This document shows, in pieces, positions 7,248-14,423 of a DNA stretch of 18,436 bases (within the stretch, counting starts at the first letter, position 1; each line of letters starts with the position of its first letter). The notes below the pieces were generated by a model that saw only the letters and a list, made by a program, of their open reading frames with translations, made no database searches and had not been told where the DNA came from. A program made the translations under genes and the position numbers. The DNA is from Bacillota bacterium. GTDB taxonomy: Bacteria > Bacillota > Dethiobacteria > DTU022. The stretch covers positions 1 to 18,436 of the forward strand of contig JAAYGO010000084.1 in the NCBI GenBank assembly GCA_012727685.1, written 5' to 3'.

Positions 7248-7853
7248 CTATTTTTTATGCAGTTGGTCAAAGTCAATGTAATGGTATTTCAGCCTGTGGA
7301 AAGCATAATATTCTTTATTATCTCCATAGGATACTTTTATGTTTACTGCTTTATTCCCTTTATAAAACCAGAAGCCGCCGATATTGTAGAGCTTATCGGG
7401 ATCATATCCCAGTTTAATCAGCAGGGCTCTTGTAAATGAGGCATAGCCACCCCCGCCGCATAAGAGAAAAATGGCCTTGTCCTGCGGGAAGAGATCCTTG
7501 ATGATCATTTCCGATTCTTCATAGTTCGGAGTAAGAGTATCGATATTCCCCTTCTTATCCCATGTCAAGGTGAACAAGGTGGGGCCATCATACTGGCTAG
7601 CCGCCACCTGCGGCGGCAAACCGGTCAGGTTGGCCAGGTAAGGATAGGGCACCACTTCAAACCCTTCAATTGTTCCCGATAAGATCGGATCTCCCCCGAT
7701 TTTGCGATAATCACCGGGGTCGATCAGCATTCTGACATCAATGTAGGCCACATCATCTCTGCCCAGCCAATCGTCAATCGTGTTGATATTGATGTTTTTG
7801 TCCACCCCAAACATGTTGGCCTTATTTGGGCTGGCTACCGGCAATGTTTCCAT
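7248..7853 (-). CDS. Rhodanese-like domain protein
   Basis: A 201-aa protein. Residues 35-48 (VAYIDVRMLIDPGD) match the beta-strand and DVR element of rhodanese domains. IFLLCGGGGYASFTRALLIK (128-147) is the active-site region with C132 as the predicted persulfide cysteine, and LYNIGGFWFYKG (155-166) corresponds to the closing strand, usually xxLxGGxxxW. The loop CGGGGYAS lacks the arginine usual in sulfurtransferase loops; the nearest is R142. An inserted segment around 50-125 makes the domain longer than average. No signal peptide is present, although related proteins in other anaerobes, as I recall them, often carry a lipoprotein leader. AAGGAGG precedes the ATG and a near-perfect promoter lies upstream. 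The substrate is unknown. Confidence 0.8.
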   Translation of the reverse strand: METLPVASPNKANMFGVDKNININTIDDWLGRDDVAYIDVRMLIDPGDYRKIGGDPILSGTIEGFEVVPYPYLANLTGLPPQVAASQYDGPTLFTLTWDKKGNIDTLTPNYEESEMIIKDLFPQDKAIFLLCGGGGYASFTRALLIKLGYDPDKLYNIGGFWFYKGNKAVNIKVSYGDNKEYYAFHRLKYHYIDFDQLHKK

Positions 7854-7942
7854 ATTTCTCTCCTCCTTGGTAAAGATTGTAGTTATTAACTCCTCTCTGA
7901 TATGGCATATTTACAGGTGATGCACAATTCTCTCTAATCGAC

Positions 7943-7971
7943 ATTATATAAGAGTAATCATTTGCTATCAA
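7943..7971 (-). promoter_or_regulatory. Near-consensus sigma-A promoter of the rhodanese-like gene
   Basis: On the minus strand TTGATA (7971-7966), a 17-base spacer and a perfect TATAAT (7948-7943) predict transcription start near 7936, leaving a leader of about 83 bases. The -35 box lies only 8 bases beyond the stop codon of the upstream VanX-like gene, so the rhodanese gene has its own promoter. Confidence 0.8.
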
Positions 7972-7978
7972 GATTTGA

Positions 7979-8737
7979 TTAGGAAAAGGCTTCCAGGGGG
8001 ACATCCAGATAAGGGCCGGGGGTGCCGGTTATATCGGTAAAATGCCACCACTCGGTGCGCGCCACCTGAAAACCGGCGCTCTCCATCACCGAGATCAGAT
8101 AGTCCCGGTTGCGCCGCGCCGCTTCGCTGACATGGGGATAATCGGGCGCCGCCTTTTCAGTGAAGTCGTCAAAGCCGGTCGGCATCTCCAGTTCATTGCC
8201 GTTGCTGTCCACCAGGGTTATATCCACGCACATGCCGTTATTGTGCCGCGGCCGGAAACCGGAGGTGGGCGGCGGATCTTCAGGCTTGATCACGTAACGG
8301 GGGTCCGGGCAGGAAGCCCAGAGCTGATGCGAGGCTGAAAGTGGACGGTAGGCATCCCACAGCTTCACCGTGTACCCGTCCCGGCGAAAAATTTCCACGG
8401 CCTTGAGAAACCTTAGCCCCGTCTCTTTATTAATTGCCGCTACGGCTACGGGGTAAACCTGCTCCCCCGTAAAGTTATCGGCGGTGGCATACTTGAGATC
8501 GAGAATGATACTGTCGTCCAGATCGCTTACCAGCACCAGCCCCTCAATTTCCACCGGTTCACGCGGCGGCTCTTCCTCGCTGTCCGGCGCCGGTTGCGGT
8601 AAAAGCGGTTCAGTCAGTTCGGCTTCAGGTGCGGGGCCAGGCTCCACCGGCTCCGGCTGGGGTGCATCGAGTAGCCAGGTACAGCCGGAAATTAATAAAA
8701 ACGCAAACAATACAGCATAAAAGAGTACATTTTTCAT
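7979..8737 (-). CDS. VanX/DdpX-like D-alanyl-D-alanine dipeptidase, lipoprotein
   Basis: A 252-aa lipoprotein. The signal peptide MKNVLFYAVLFAFLLISGC ends in a lipobox with C19 as the lipidated residue. A proline- and glutamate-rich linker (about 25-63) leads to the M15D peptidase domain. Key residues match VanX: R131 in WDAYRP, the zinc ligands H165 and D172 in RHNNGMCVD with the canonical 7-residue spacing, and E229 and H232 in TEWWHF (catalytic Glu and third zinc ligand). The enzyme should cleave D-Ala-D-Ala on the outer face of the membrane, recycling or trimming peptidoglycan precursors. No vanH, vanA or vanRS genes are present, and cytoplasmic location is required for vancomycin resistance, so resistance is unlikely. 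GAGAGGAGG precedes the ATG. Confidence 0.92.
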   Translation of the reverse strand: MKNVLFYAVLFAFLLISGCTWLLDAPQPEPVEPGPAPEAELTEPLLPQPAPDSEEEPPREPVEIEGLVLVSDLDDSIILDLKYATADNFTGEQVYPVAVAAINKETGLRFLKAVEIFRRDGYTVKLWDAYRPLSASHQLWASCPDPRYVIKPEDPPPTSGFRPRHNNGMCVDITLVDSNGNELEMPTGFDDFTEKAAPDYPHVSEAARRNRDYLISVMESAGFQVARTEWWHFTDITGTPGPYLDVPLEAFS

Positions 8738-8874
8738 TGAAATCCTCCTCTCCTACCCCCAACATTTCTCCGTTCCCTGGCCACTTTATTCTATTAACAG
8801 GCTCTCAACAAATTCTGAACAAATAATAAACCGGATCGGTAAATTCAATCTTCTATCCCCGTATCTTCCATGCT

Positions 8875-8908
8875 GAGAGGGGTTGCCCCTTTTGGGACAG
8901 CCCGTCTC
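8875..8908 (-). terminator. Hairpin downstream of the zinc-ribbon cluster
   Basis: GAGA, GGGTTG and CCC (8875-8889) pair with GGG, CAGCCC and TCTC (8894-8908) with two mismatches and a TTTT loop. It lies 40 bases after the stop codon of the 221-aa zinc-ribbon gene. No U-run follows. The core resembles the hairpin at 15999-16023, so it may be a repeated element acting as a terminator. Confidence 0.5.
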
Positions 8909-8947
8909 ACCTTTTCTGTGATAGAAAGTTCTTTACCGCTAGTTACT

Positions 8948-9613
8948 TTAGTTCAGGCGGTTGCCGCATTCGCCGCAAAAGCGCGAACCGTGGCTATTCT
9001 TGGCTCCGCACCGGTCGCATTCAATCATTTGCAGCGAGGCGCCGCAGTTGTTGCAGAATTTTCCTTCCCCGGAAGGTTTGCCGCACTGGGGACAGATGGT
9101 CTGCTTGCTTTCGATCTTGCCGTGAAAAACCTTGGTGCGGGAGGCTTCTTCGGCAATATCCTCCACCATCTTGCGCGCCTTGGCCGAGGCCACTTCCACG
9201 TTCACCCGGGGAGCGCACTCGGTGCAGAGGCCTTCCTGCTCGTTCCAGTCGTTGGCGCAGACCCACTGGCGGCACTTCGGACAGCGCTGAAAATGGCCCT
9301 TGGCCTCGTTCTGAGCCCTGGCAAAGGCTGCTTCATGCTCCCGGTGCCACTCGGGTGTCATTCCCTGAAAGCGCTCGCTTAAAATATCGGCCCCCCGCTC
9401 GGCGCTGTAGCCGATGTTGTGCTGGCCGACCAGGCTGGATAAAGTGCCGATGGCGCCGCCGAGACCGCGCAAAAAGCGGCCTTTCTTGTAGGTCGAGGAC
9501 TCTATAAACTTGGTCTTATACCCTTCATGGCAGAGATCGCAATAAAAAGTAAACTGGAACCCCGCCTCAGTGCTGTTATCTTCGTAATTGCGGGTAAAGG
9601 GTTGTAAAGCCAT
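8948..9613 (-). CDS. Multi-zinc-ribbon protein (221 aa), function unknown
   Basis: A 221-aa protein with four groups of paired cysteines. CDLC stands at residues 25-28. CPKC (111-114) with CTEC (130-133) forms a ribbon. CPQC (174-177) pairs with CNNC (187-190), and CDRC (199-202) pairs with CGEC (213-216), both C-terminal ones typical of the zinc-ribbon and double-zinc-ribbon families. Between them, residues 45-65 contain a Gly-rich segment (LRGLGGAIGTLSSLVG), possibly membrane-associated. The ATG at 9613-9611 is preferred because AAAGGAG lies 9 bases upstream; the longer reading adds 25 unsupported residues. It follows another zinc-ribbon gene by 53 bases, suggesting an operon. I do not recognise a specific function; scaffold, membrane or nucleic-acid-associated roles are all possible. 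Confidence 0.85.
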   Translation of the reverse strand: MALQPFTRNYEDNSTEAGFQFTFYCDLCHEGYKTKFIESSTYKKGRFLRGLGGAIGTLSSLVGQHNIGYSAERGADILSERFQGMTPEWHREHEAAFARAQNEAKGHFQRCPKCRQWVCANDWNEQEGLCTECAPRVNVEVASAKARKMVEDIAEEASRTKVFHGKIESKQTICPQCGKPSGEGKFCNNCGASLQMIECDRCGAKNSHGSRFCGECGNRLN

Positions 9614-9666
9614 TTTCGCACGCTCCTTTAAACAAAAAATTAATTGCTTTATGCATGCATCTATTC

Positions 9667-9993
9667 TTAATGCATCGGCTTGCCGCACTTAATACAGGTC
9701 TTGCCCAGCGGCGGCTGCTCCGCGCGGCATTTCCGGTTGGGGCAGGTAACCAGAAGCCGCCGGCTGCAGTGCTCGCAGTAATCGCCAAAATAGCCAGTCT
9801 TGCCGCAAAAGGGACAAACCACCTGTAGGGAAAGTCCGCAAGAGGGGCAGGCTGCCCAGCCCTGGCGAAGCGGATGCGCGCACTTGGGGCAGCGCGCCTG
9901 CAAGGGATTTACCTTGCCGCACACAGGGCAAACATTGGCATCGGGCGGCACCAGCTTCTCACAATAACGGCACGGCTGCATATATCCCGGCAT
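9667..9993 (-). CDS. Small four-ribbon zinc protein (108 aa)
   Basis: A 108-aa protein made almost entirely of zinc ribbons. Eight cysteine knuckles alternate: CRYC with CPVC, CPKC with CPSC, CPFC with CEHC, and CPNRKC with CIKC. The pairing fits tandem double-zinc-ribbon modules; no other domain is seen. The ATG at 9993-9991 is chosen because GGAGG lies 7 bases upstream. The reading frame continues upstream into the MITE-like element at 10021-10142, which would give an artificial extension. It lies just before the 221-aa zinc-ribbon gene and after the 426-aa gene on the same strand; the MITE now separates it from the latter. Possible roles are protein-protein scaffolding or metal storage, but there is no direct evidence. 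Confidence 0.85.
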   Translation of the reverse strand: MPGYMQPCRYCEKLVPPDANVCPVCGKVNPLQARCPKCAHPLRQGWAACPSCGLSLQVVCPFCGKTGYFGDYCEHCSRRLLVTCPNRKCRAEQPPLGKTCIKCGKPMH

Positions 9994-10020
9994 AAAAAAT
10001 CCTCCTTCCCACAATCCCAT

Positions 10021-10142
10021 GGTGCCGGGCCTTGACATTGTGACATTAATTTCCGTTTTTTTCCATGATTGCTGTGCGGGGCAATTTCTCAATTTAATTC
10101 CAATTTAAGTTAATTAATGTCACAATGTCAAGGCCCGGCACC
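10021..10142. mobile_element. MITE-like inverted-repeat element, copy A (122 bp)
   Basis: The ends are a perfect 31-bp inverted repeat (10021-10051 against 10112-10142), beginning GGTGCCGGGCCTTGACATTG. A short AT-rich core lies between them. There is no coding capacity. A second copy at 11537-11661 has the same ends and related core in the same orientation, which supports mobility. No target-site duplication is obvious. The right end overlaps the last codons and stop of the 426-aa gene. As RNA it would fold into a long hairpin that could act as a terminator between that gene and the zinc-ribbon genes. Confidence 0.85.
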
Positions 10143-11408
10143 TCGCCCGGTGGCACCGAGCAACTCGTTAATGCCTTGCTGCCACTGCTCCAGCGACGTG
10201 TGCGGCACGCGGCCGATAAAGCGCTCCCGCAATTCGGCCAGGGCGGGCAGGCGCCGCATGGCATACAGATAGCGTAGATACTGCGGTTCGGTCAGCTTCT
10301 CCTCGGGCAAGTAGATCGGTTCGCGCCGGAAGTTGATCGCCAGCATGCAGCGGTTGACGCGACGCAGCATCTGCTCCGTTTCCGCCTGTAAATCAACAGC
10401 GCCGCCGGCACTGCTGTCGCGTGCGGCAATCCGGAACAGATAGGTAGCCTGGGCGGTTTCCTGTTCGGAAAACGATTCCATGATCAGGGCGTTGCCGGGC
10501 TGCTTGGGGTCGTCACTGTAGACGGGAATTAAAAACCAGACGTAGTCACCGCTCAGCTCTCCCATCAAGCCCCGCTTAACCCCCATGGCCATTTGCTCCG
10601 GCCGGCCGATGGACTTGAGGTAGTTGTATTCTTCCTTAATCGCCGATTGCTCCACTTTCTGTTCCAGCAGCGGCCAGAAGCGGGGCGAAACAGCATCGAT
10701 TTCAGAGCGGGAGGCGGCCCTGCCTTCGCGCATTAGCCGCACCAGTTGCCGGGTTTCCGCGGGATTGGCTCCCGGCAAGATTTGCTGCACCAGTTGCTGG
10801 GTCCGCTCCTCCAGGCGGTTGATCGCTGCGGCGAGATGTTCCTTAAAACCGTCGAGGTTGTAACCCATGCGTGAAAAGTGGACCTTTTCACCGTATTCAG
10901 TGGTCAGGATCAGGGTATGGCCTGCAATGGCGAGGTTTTCCATATCACTGTAGGGGAAGCGCAAGGGGTCATCCTGCTCCGGGATCACCACGAGCGCCGT
11001 TTCATAGAGGCGCGGCTCGCAGCGCCCCTCACCCTGGACCTCGCCGGAGCTATCGTAAAAGGCGTACCTGGCTTCAAAGCCTTCGCGCAGCACCTTTTCG
11101 TCCATGAGCATATCTTTAAGCAGTATCTCGCCCCGCTGCTTGAACAGCAGGCGTAAAAAATCCTCGTAGGCGTAGCCTAGGCGGTGCAAAAGGAGCTTTT
11201 CCCCGGAACTTAAATGAAGCACCACCCGGTAATCGGCCGCTTCAATGGCCATGATCTCCCGGTAGGGGATGGCGCGGGCGGCGCCGCTTTCCGGCGCCAG
11301 CGTGCAGCGCTCCTCCTCTAAAGCCAGGCAAGCCCGTCCCTCCGGGGCAGCAGCATCCAGCTCCATCCACGAAAAGGTGGCCTCACCTTCAAAAAGACGC
11401 CCGCTCAC
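10128..11408 (-). CDS. Hypothetical protein with a duplicated PH-like-style domain (C-terminus set by a MITE)
   Basis: A 426-aa soluble protein without signal peptide or membrane segment, not recognised as a known family. It contains an internal duplication: residues 48-88 align without gaps to 152-192 (offset 104), sharing PY, GEK, R, GY, F and L at the same positions (pattern PY...L...GEK....R.GY....F...L). The predicted alternation of strands followed by a helix is reminiscent of PH-like folds, which is inference only. The remainder, about 200-426, is helical then mixed, with a VWFLIPVYSD segment near 300. The start is a GTG with GGGAG 10 bases upstream. The last codons (GAGP and TGA) lie inside MITE copy A, so the original C-terminus may have been longer. 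It precedes two zinc-ribbon genes, a possible operon. Confidence 0.75.
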   Translation of the reverse strand: MSGRLFEGEATFSWMELDAAAPEGRACLALEEERCTLAPESGAARAIPYREIMAIEAADYRVVLHLSSGEKLLLHRLGYAYEDFLRLLFKQRGEILLKDMLMDEKVLREGFEARYAFYDSSGEVQGEGRCEPRLYETALVVIPEQDDPLRFPYSDMENLAIAGHTLILTTEYGEKVHFSRMGYNLDGFKEHLAAAINRLEERTQQLVQQILPGANPAETRQLVRLMREGRAASRSEIDAVSPRFWPLLEQKVEQSAIKEEYNYLKSIGRPEQMAMGVKRGLMGELSGDYVWFLIPVYSDDPKQPGNALIMESFSEQETAQATYLFRIAARDSSAGGAVDLQAETEQMLRRVNRCMLAINFRREPIYLPEEKLTEPQYLRYLYAMRRLPALAELRERFIGRVPHTSLEQWQQGINELLGATGRGAGP

Positions 11409-11536
11409 CTTTGCTTCACTCCCAACCCTTCTCCCGTAAACAATTTATTCATCCAAGGAAAGGAAACATAACTTGGAACGGATAAAAATATATTCCACAG
11501 CGGCAACATATCTCCTGCCGGGAGACAAACAAAAAA

Positions 11537-11661
11537 GGTGCCGGGCCTTGACATTGTGACATTAATTTCCGTCTTTTTCCACAATTGCATGAAAAGCTCA
11601 TTTCCGATATAGTAAATTCCAATTTAAGTAATATAATGTCACAATGTCAAGGCCCGGCACC
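11537..11661. mobile_element. MITE-like inverted-repeat element, copy B (125 bp)
   Basis: The inverted termini (28 bp perfect, 11537-11564 against 11634-11661) are identical to those of copy A, and the core shares TTCCGT and TTCCAATTTAAGT blocks with it. It lies in the 295-base gap between the fusion gene and the 426-aa gene. The copies flank the 426-aa gene in direct orientation. No coding capacity and no clear target duplication. Confidence 0.85.
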
Positions 11662-11676
11662 CAGGCTGACGGCACC

Positions 11677-11707
11677 TAGGCCGAGGTCGATAACAAGCCT
11701 GGCCTAG
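11677..11707 (-). terminator. Hairpin overlapping the stop codon of the fusion gene
   Basis: CTAGGCC and AGG (11676-11686) pair with CCT and GGCCTAG (11698-11707), with one bulged G and an 11-base loop. The stem includes the TAG stop codon (11706-11704) of the 871-aa gene. There is no U-run, but MITE copy B immediately beyond adds a second strong hairpin, so transcription probably ends here. Confidence 0.4.
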
Positions 11708-14319
11708 CCGGCGCAGCGGCGGGCCAGGAGCAGTTTTTGCCAGCGCTCTTCGCTCAGGGGCCGGTTGAAGCTGCGGAAGGCGGCCAGTTTGAAGCCGTGC
11801 TTCTCCCCCCAGCTCCGGGTGAGCAGTATGCTCTCGAGATTGACCCCGGAGGAGCCGAGGCTGAAGTTTTTATAGCACTGTTCGAGGGCGAGGATCATGG
11901 TCTCAGCCATGCAGGCGTAGGCCAATCCTCTTTCGAAGCCAAAGTCCCAGCCGAGGGAGGGGGTGCCCGGCACCTCGATCACCCCGCCGTCGATCACCAG
12001 GACGTCAGGCCTGGCTGCGTCCACCGCTTCGCTCACATTGGCCGGCCGGGAGATATCGCAGACGATGGCGTTTGGCCTCAAGTTGCCGGCGTGGATCAGC
12101 TTGCCGGTGCTGCTGGTGGCGCTGACCACCACCCCAGCCCGGGCGAGGACCGCGTCGATGGCGGTGGAAAACTCGATCAGGCGGTATTGGCGCTCTGCCT
12201 GCTGCGCGAACTCTTCGAATGCCTCCAGCGGTGCGCCGGCAGGGGGCAGAGCCGCACAAGATTTAAGGATCTGGCCCATGCTCCCCGGCTTTAAGGGGCG
12301 CCCCTGGCTGAGCAGGGCGGCCTGGTAGCGGTAGATCTCCGCGGCCACGCTCAGCAGCCGCCGGCTGGACTCCTTATTTGTAGGATTGCCGATCAGGATC
12401 AGGCGCGGCACCGTCTCGGAGAGCAGGAGGGCGATCCCTTTGCCGATGGAGCCGGCGGCGCCGACCACCGCTGCGGTCACGGTGTGGCGATCTACCTGCA
12501 GCCGCTCCATGGCGGTATTGATCGCCTCCACAGCGGAAACAACGGTGTAGCTGTTCCCAGTGGTTACGGGAACGCCTTCATCCTTGAGGTAGAGCCCGCC
12601 CCTGGAGACCACGGAGGTATAGGCTCCGAGGCCGACGATGCGGGCCCCCCTATTCTTCGCCAGGGCCACGGCCTCCTTCAGCTCGGCGAGGGCCTCCTGC
12701 CGCGGCATGTGCAGAAACTCTTCCGTTGTGCGGGGCACCGTGATGAACTCGCCGTAAGCCCTTTTCCCGGCGGCCGAGGTGATGGCGGTGCTGGCGATGA
12801 CGAAGCGCTCGATCAGCTCGTTAAACTTGCCCGCCAGCCTATCCAGTTCCGCTTCGCTGAAAGCGAGGAGACTGCGGTCGAACTGGTGGTAGCTCTGCAA
12901 ATCCAGGGGGTGGACCAGGAAAGCGAAGCGCCCTTCGCCCGCATCACCGGTAGGGACAGTTCTTTCCACCGGCTCCGGCTTGAAGGGCGGAAAGCGGCGT
13001 TCATTATTTTTGGGGCTAACCAGGTAAGAGAGGAAGCGGGCGGTGCTGCCCTCATTTAAACAGGCCAGCATATTCTCAATTCCGGCCAGGGCCTCGCGGC
13101 ACTGGGCGGCGGTAATTGTCAATGGCGGTTCGATGCGGATCACGGCGCTGCCGTTCAAGGTCGGGGCCACCCTGATTCTTTCCACGTTTAGCAGGTAGGA
13201 AGAGATGGCCGGCGTCAGCAGCTCCTGTTCAGCCATGATCCCCAGGAGACTGCCCGGATAGGCGTCCCGCTCCAGGTTGAATTCAAGGCCAAGCATGAGG
13301 CCGCGCCCGCGGACCGAGCAAACCAGGTGCGGGTAGCGCTCTTGCAGCTTCATGAGTCCGCTGCGCAGCAGCTCCCCCTTTTCCCGCACCTCTGCCAGCA
13401 GGCGCCCCCCTTCCCTGGTCAGGATCTCGAGCACCTGCAGGCCGACCCGGCAGGCCAGGGAGTTGCCGGCAAAGGTAGATGAATGCTTCAGCCCGAAGGT
13501 TTCGCTGTAGGCAGCGGCGGTGCAGAGGCAGGCGCCAATCGGCATAATCCCGCCTCCCAGGGCCTTGGCCAGAACCAGCACATCCGGCGCGACGCCCTCC
13601 GCCTCGCAGGCAAAAAGGGTGCCGGTGCGGCCCAAGCCGGTCTGCACCTCATCGAGCACCAGGAGCACCCCGTGCGCCGCGCAGATCTCCTTGGCCGCGG
13701 CCAGGTAGCCGAAAGGCGGCACGACGATCCCGCCCTCGCCCTGGATCGGCTCCACAATAAAGGCGGCGTAATAACCGGGCTTGCTTTCGAGCTCTGCCTC
13801 AAGGGCCCTGGCATCTCCGAACGGGATATGGTGAAACCCGCCGACCGGCGCGCCAAAGGGTGCCTGGTAGCCGCGATTGCCGGTGGCCGAAAGGGAGCCC
13901 AGGGTTTTGCCGTGAAAGCTGTTGGCAGTGGCCAGGATGCCGCTGCGCCCCGTGGCGGCGCGGCAAAGTTTTATCGCCACCTCCACCGCTTCGGCACCGC
14001 TGTTGGCGAAGGTAACATGCTCCAGACCTGCCGGGGCCACGGCGACGAGCTTTTCCGCCAGGGCCGCCGCCGCAGTCATAGCCGAGGGCTGGATAAAACT
14101 GGGCTCGCCCGAGGCGCGAAACCGCTCGATGGCCTCCCAGATCTCGGCCGGGTTATGCCCGAAAGGCAAAGCCCCGTAGGCGGCGATGCAGTCGAGGTAG
14201 CGGTTTCCCGCATCATCGTATAAATAGCATCCGTCGCCCCGAACATAGTTTTTATCGATCTTGATACTCTCGAGCAGCCGCCCCAGGGGCGGGTTGATAT
14301 ATTCGGTAAATGAATTCAT
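11704..14319 (-). CDS. Class-III aminotransferase fused to an acyl-ACP reductase-like domain
   Basis: An 871-aa two-part enzyme. Residues 1 to about 425 are a class-III PLP aminotransferase of the ornithine/acetylornithine/GABA type: ANSGAEAVEVAIKLCRAATG (105-124), SFHGKTLGSLSATGN, EPIQGEGG (190-197), LDEVQTGLGRTG with D223, and the Schiff-base lysine K252 in LAKALGGG. Residues about 463-870 resemble cyanobacterial long-chain acyl-ACP reductase: GAYTSVVSRGG, TTGNSYT (586-592), the nucleotide-binding VGAAGSIGKG (619-628), VVSATSSTGK, VIDGGVIEVPG, and ACMAET with C803 where the reductase keeps its catalytic cysteine, then YKNFSLG and KHGF. The parts together could turn an acyl thioester into an aldehyde and then an amine; the reverse is possible. 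Domain calls are strong and the joint reaction is inferred. GGGAGGG lies 13 bases before the ATG. Confidence 0.88.
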   Translation of the reverse strand: MNSFTEYINPPLGRLLESIKIDKNYVRGDGCYLYDDAGNRYLDCIAAYGALPFGHNPAEIWEAIERFRASGEPSFIQPSAMTAAAALAEKLVAVAPAGLEHVTFANSGAEAVEVAIKLCRAATGRSGILATANSFHGKTLGSLSATGNRGYQAPFGAPVGGFHHIPFGDARALEAELESKPGYYAAFIVEPIQGEGGIVVPPFGYLAAAKEICAAHGVLLVLDEVQTGLGRTGTLFACEAEGVAPDVLVLAKALGGGIMPIGACLCTAAAYSETFGLKHSSTFAGNSLACRVGLQVLEILTREGGRLLAEVREKGELLRSGLMKLQERYPHLVCSVRGRGLMLGLEFNLERDAYPGSLLGIMAEQELLTPAISSYLLNVERIRVAPTLNGSAVIRIEPPLTITAAQCREALAGIENMLACLNEGSTARFLSYLVSPKNNERRFPPFKPEPVERTVPTGDAGEGRFAFLVHPLDLQSYHQFDRSLLAFSEAELDRLAGKFNELIERFVIASTAITSAAGKRAYGEFITVPRTTEEFLHMPRQEALAELKEAVALAKNRGARIVGLGAYTSVVSRGGLYLKDEGVPVTTGNSYTVVSAVEAINTAMERLQVDRHTVTAAVVGAAGSIGKGIALLLSETVPRLILIGNPTNKESSRRLLSVAAEIYRYQAALLSQGRPLKPGSMGQILKSCAALPPAGAPLEAFEEFAQQAERQYRLIEFSTAIDAVLARAGVVVSATSSTGKLIHAGNLRPNAIVCDISRPANVSEAVDAARPDVLVIDGGVIEVPGTPSLGWDFGFERGLAYACMAETMILALEQCYKNFSLGSSGVNLESILLTRSWGEKHGFKLAAFRSFNRPLSEERWQKLLLARRCAG

Positions 14320-14346
14320 CGCTGATCTTTTGCCCTCCCACTTTAT

Positions 14347-14368
14347 GTGTGCACATAATTGTGCACAC
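14347..14368. promoter_or_regulatory. Perfect inverted repeat, candidate operator of the fusion gene
   Basis: GTGTGCACA (14347-14355), TAAT, TGTGCACAC (14360-14368): a perfect 9-bp inverted repeat with a 4-base spacer. Each arm also contains the self-palindrome TGTGCACA, 12 bases apart. It lies 28-49 bases upstream of the fusion gene start, where a repressor would overlap the promoter or early transcript. No cognate regulator is encoded next to it. Confidence 0.6.
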
Positions 14369-14407
14369 TTTTAAACATATTTTACCGCAAGAGGCCGGTA
14401 AAATCAA

Positions 14408-14423
14408 CCGGTTTTTGAAGACA
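14408..14423. repeat. Left target-site duplication of the IS (16 bp)
   Basis: CCGGTTTTTGAAGACA abuts the left end of the insertion sequence and is repeated exactly at its right end (15832-15847). The target overlaps the 3' arm and T-run of a small terminator-like hairpin (CCGGT, ACCGG, TTTTT). Confidence 0.9.

Noticed and set aside
7979..8737. Vancomycin resistance gene vanX
   Set aside because: The export signal and the absence of vanH, vanA and vanRS argue for a housekeeping extracytoplasmic dipeptidase.
10021..11661. Composite transposon formed by the two MITE copies
   Set aside because: No transposase lies between the copies, the outer flanks show no target duplication, and the enclosed gene fits the neighbouring cluster.
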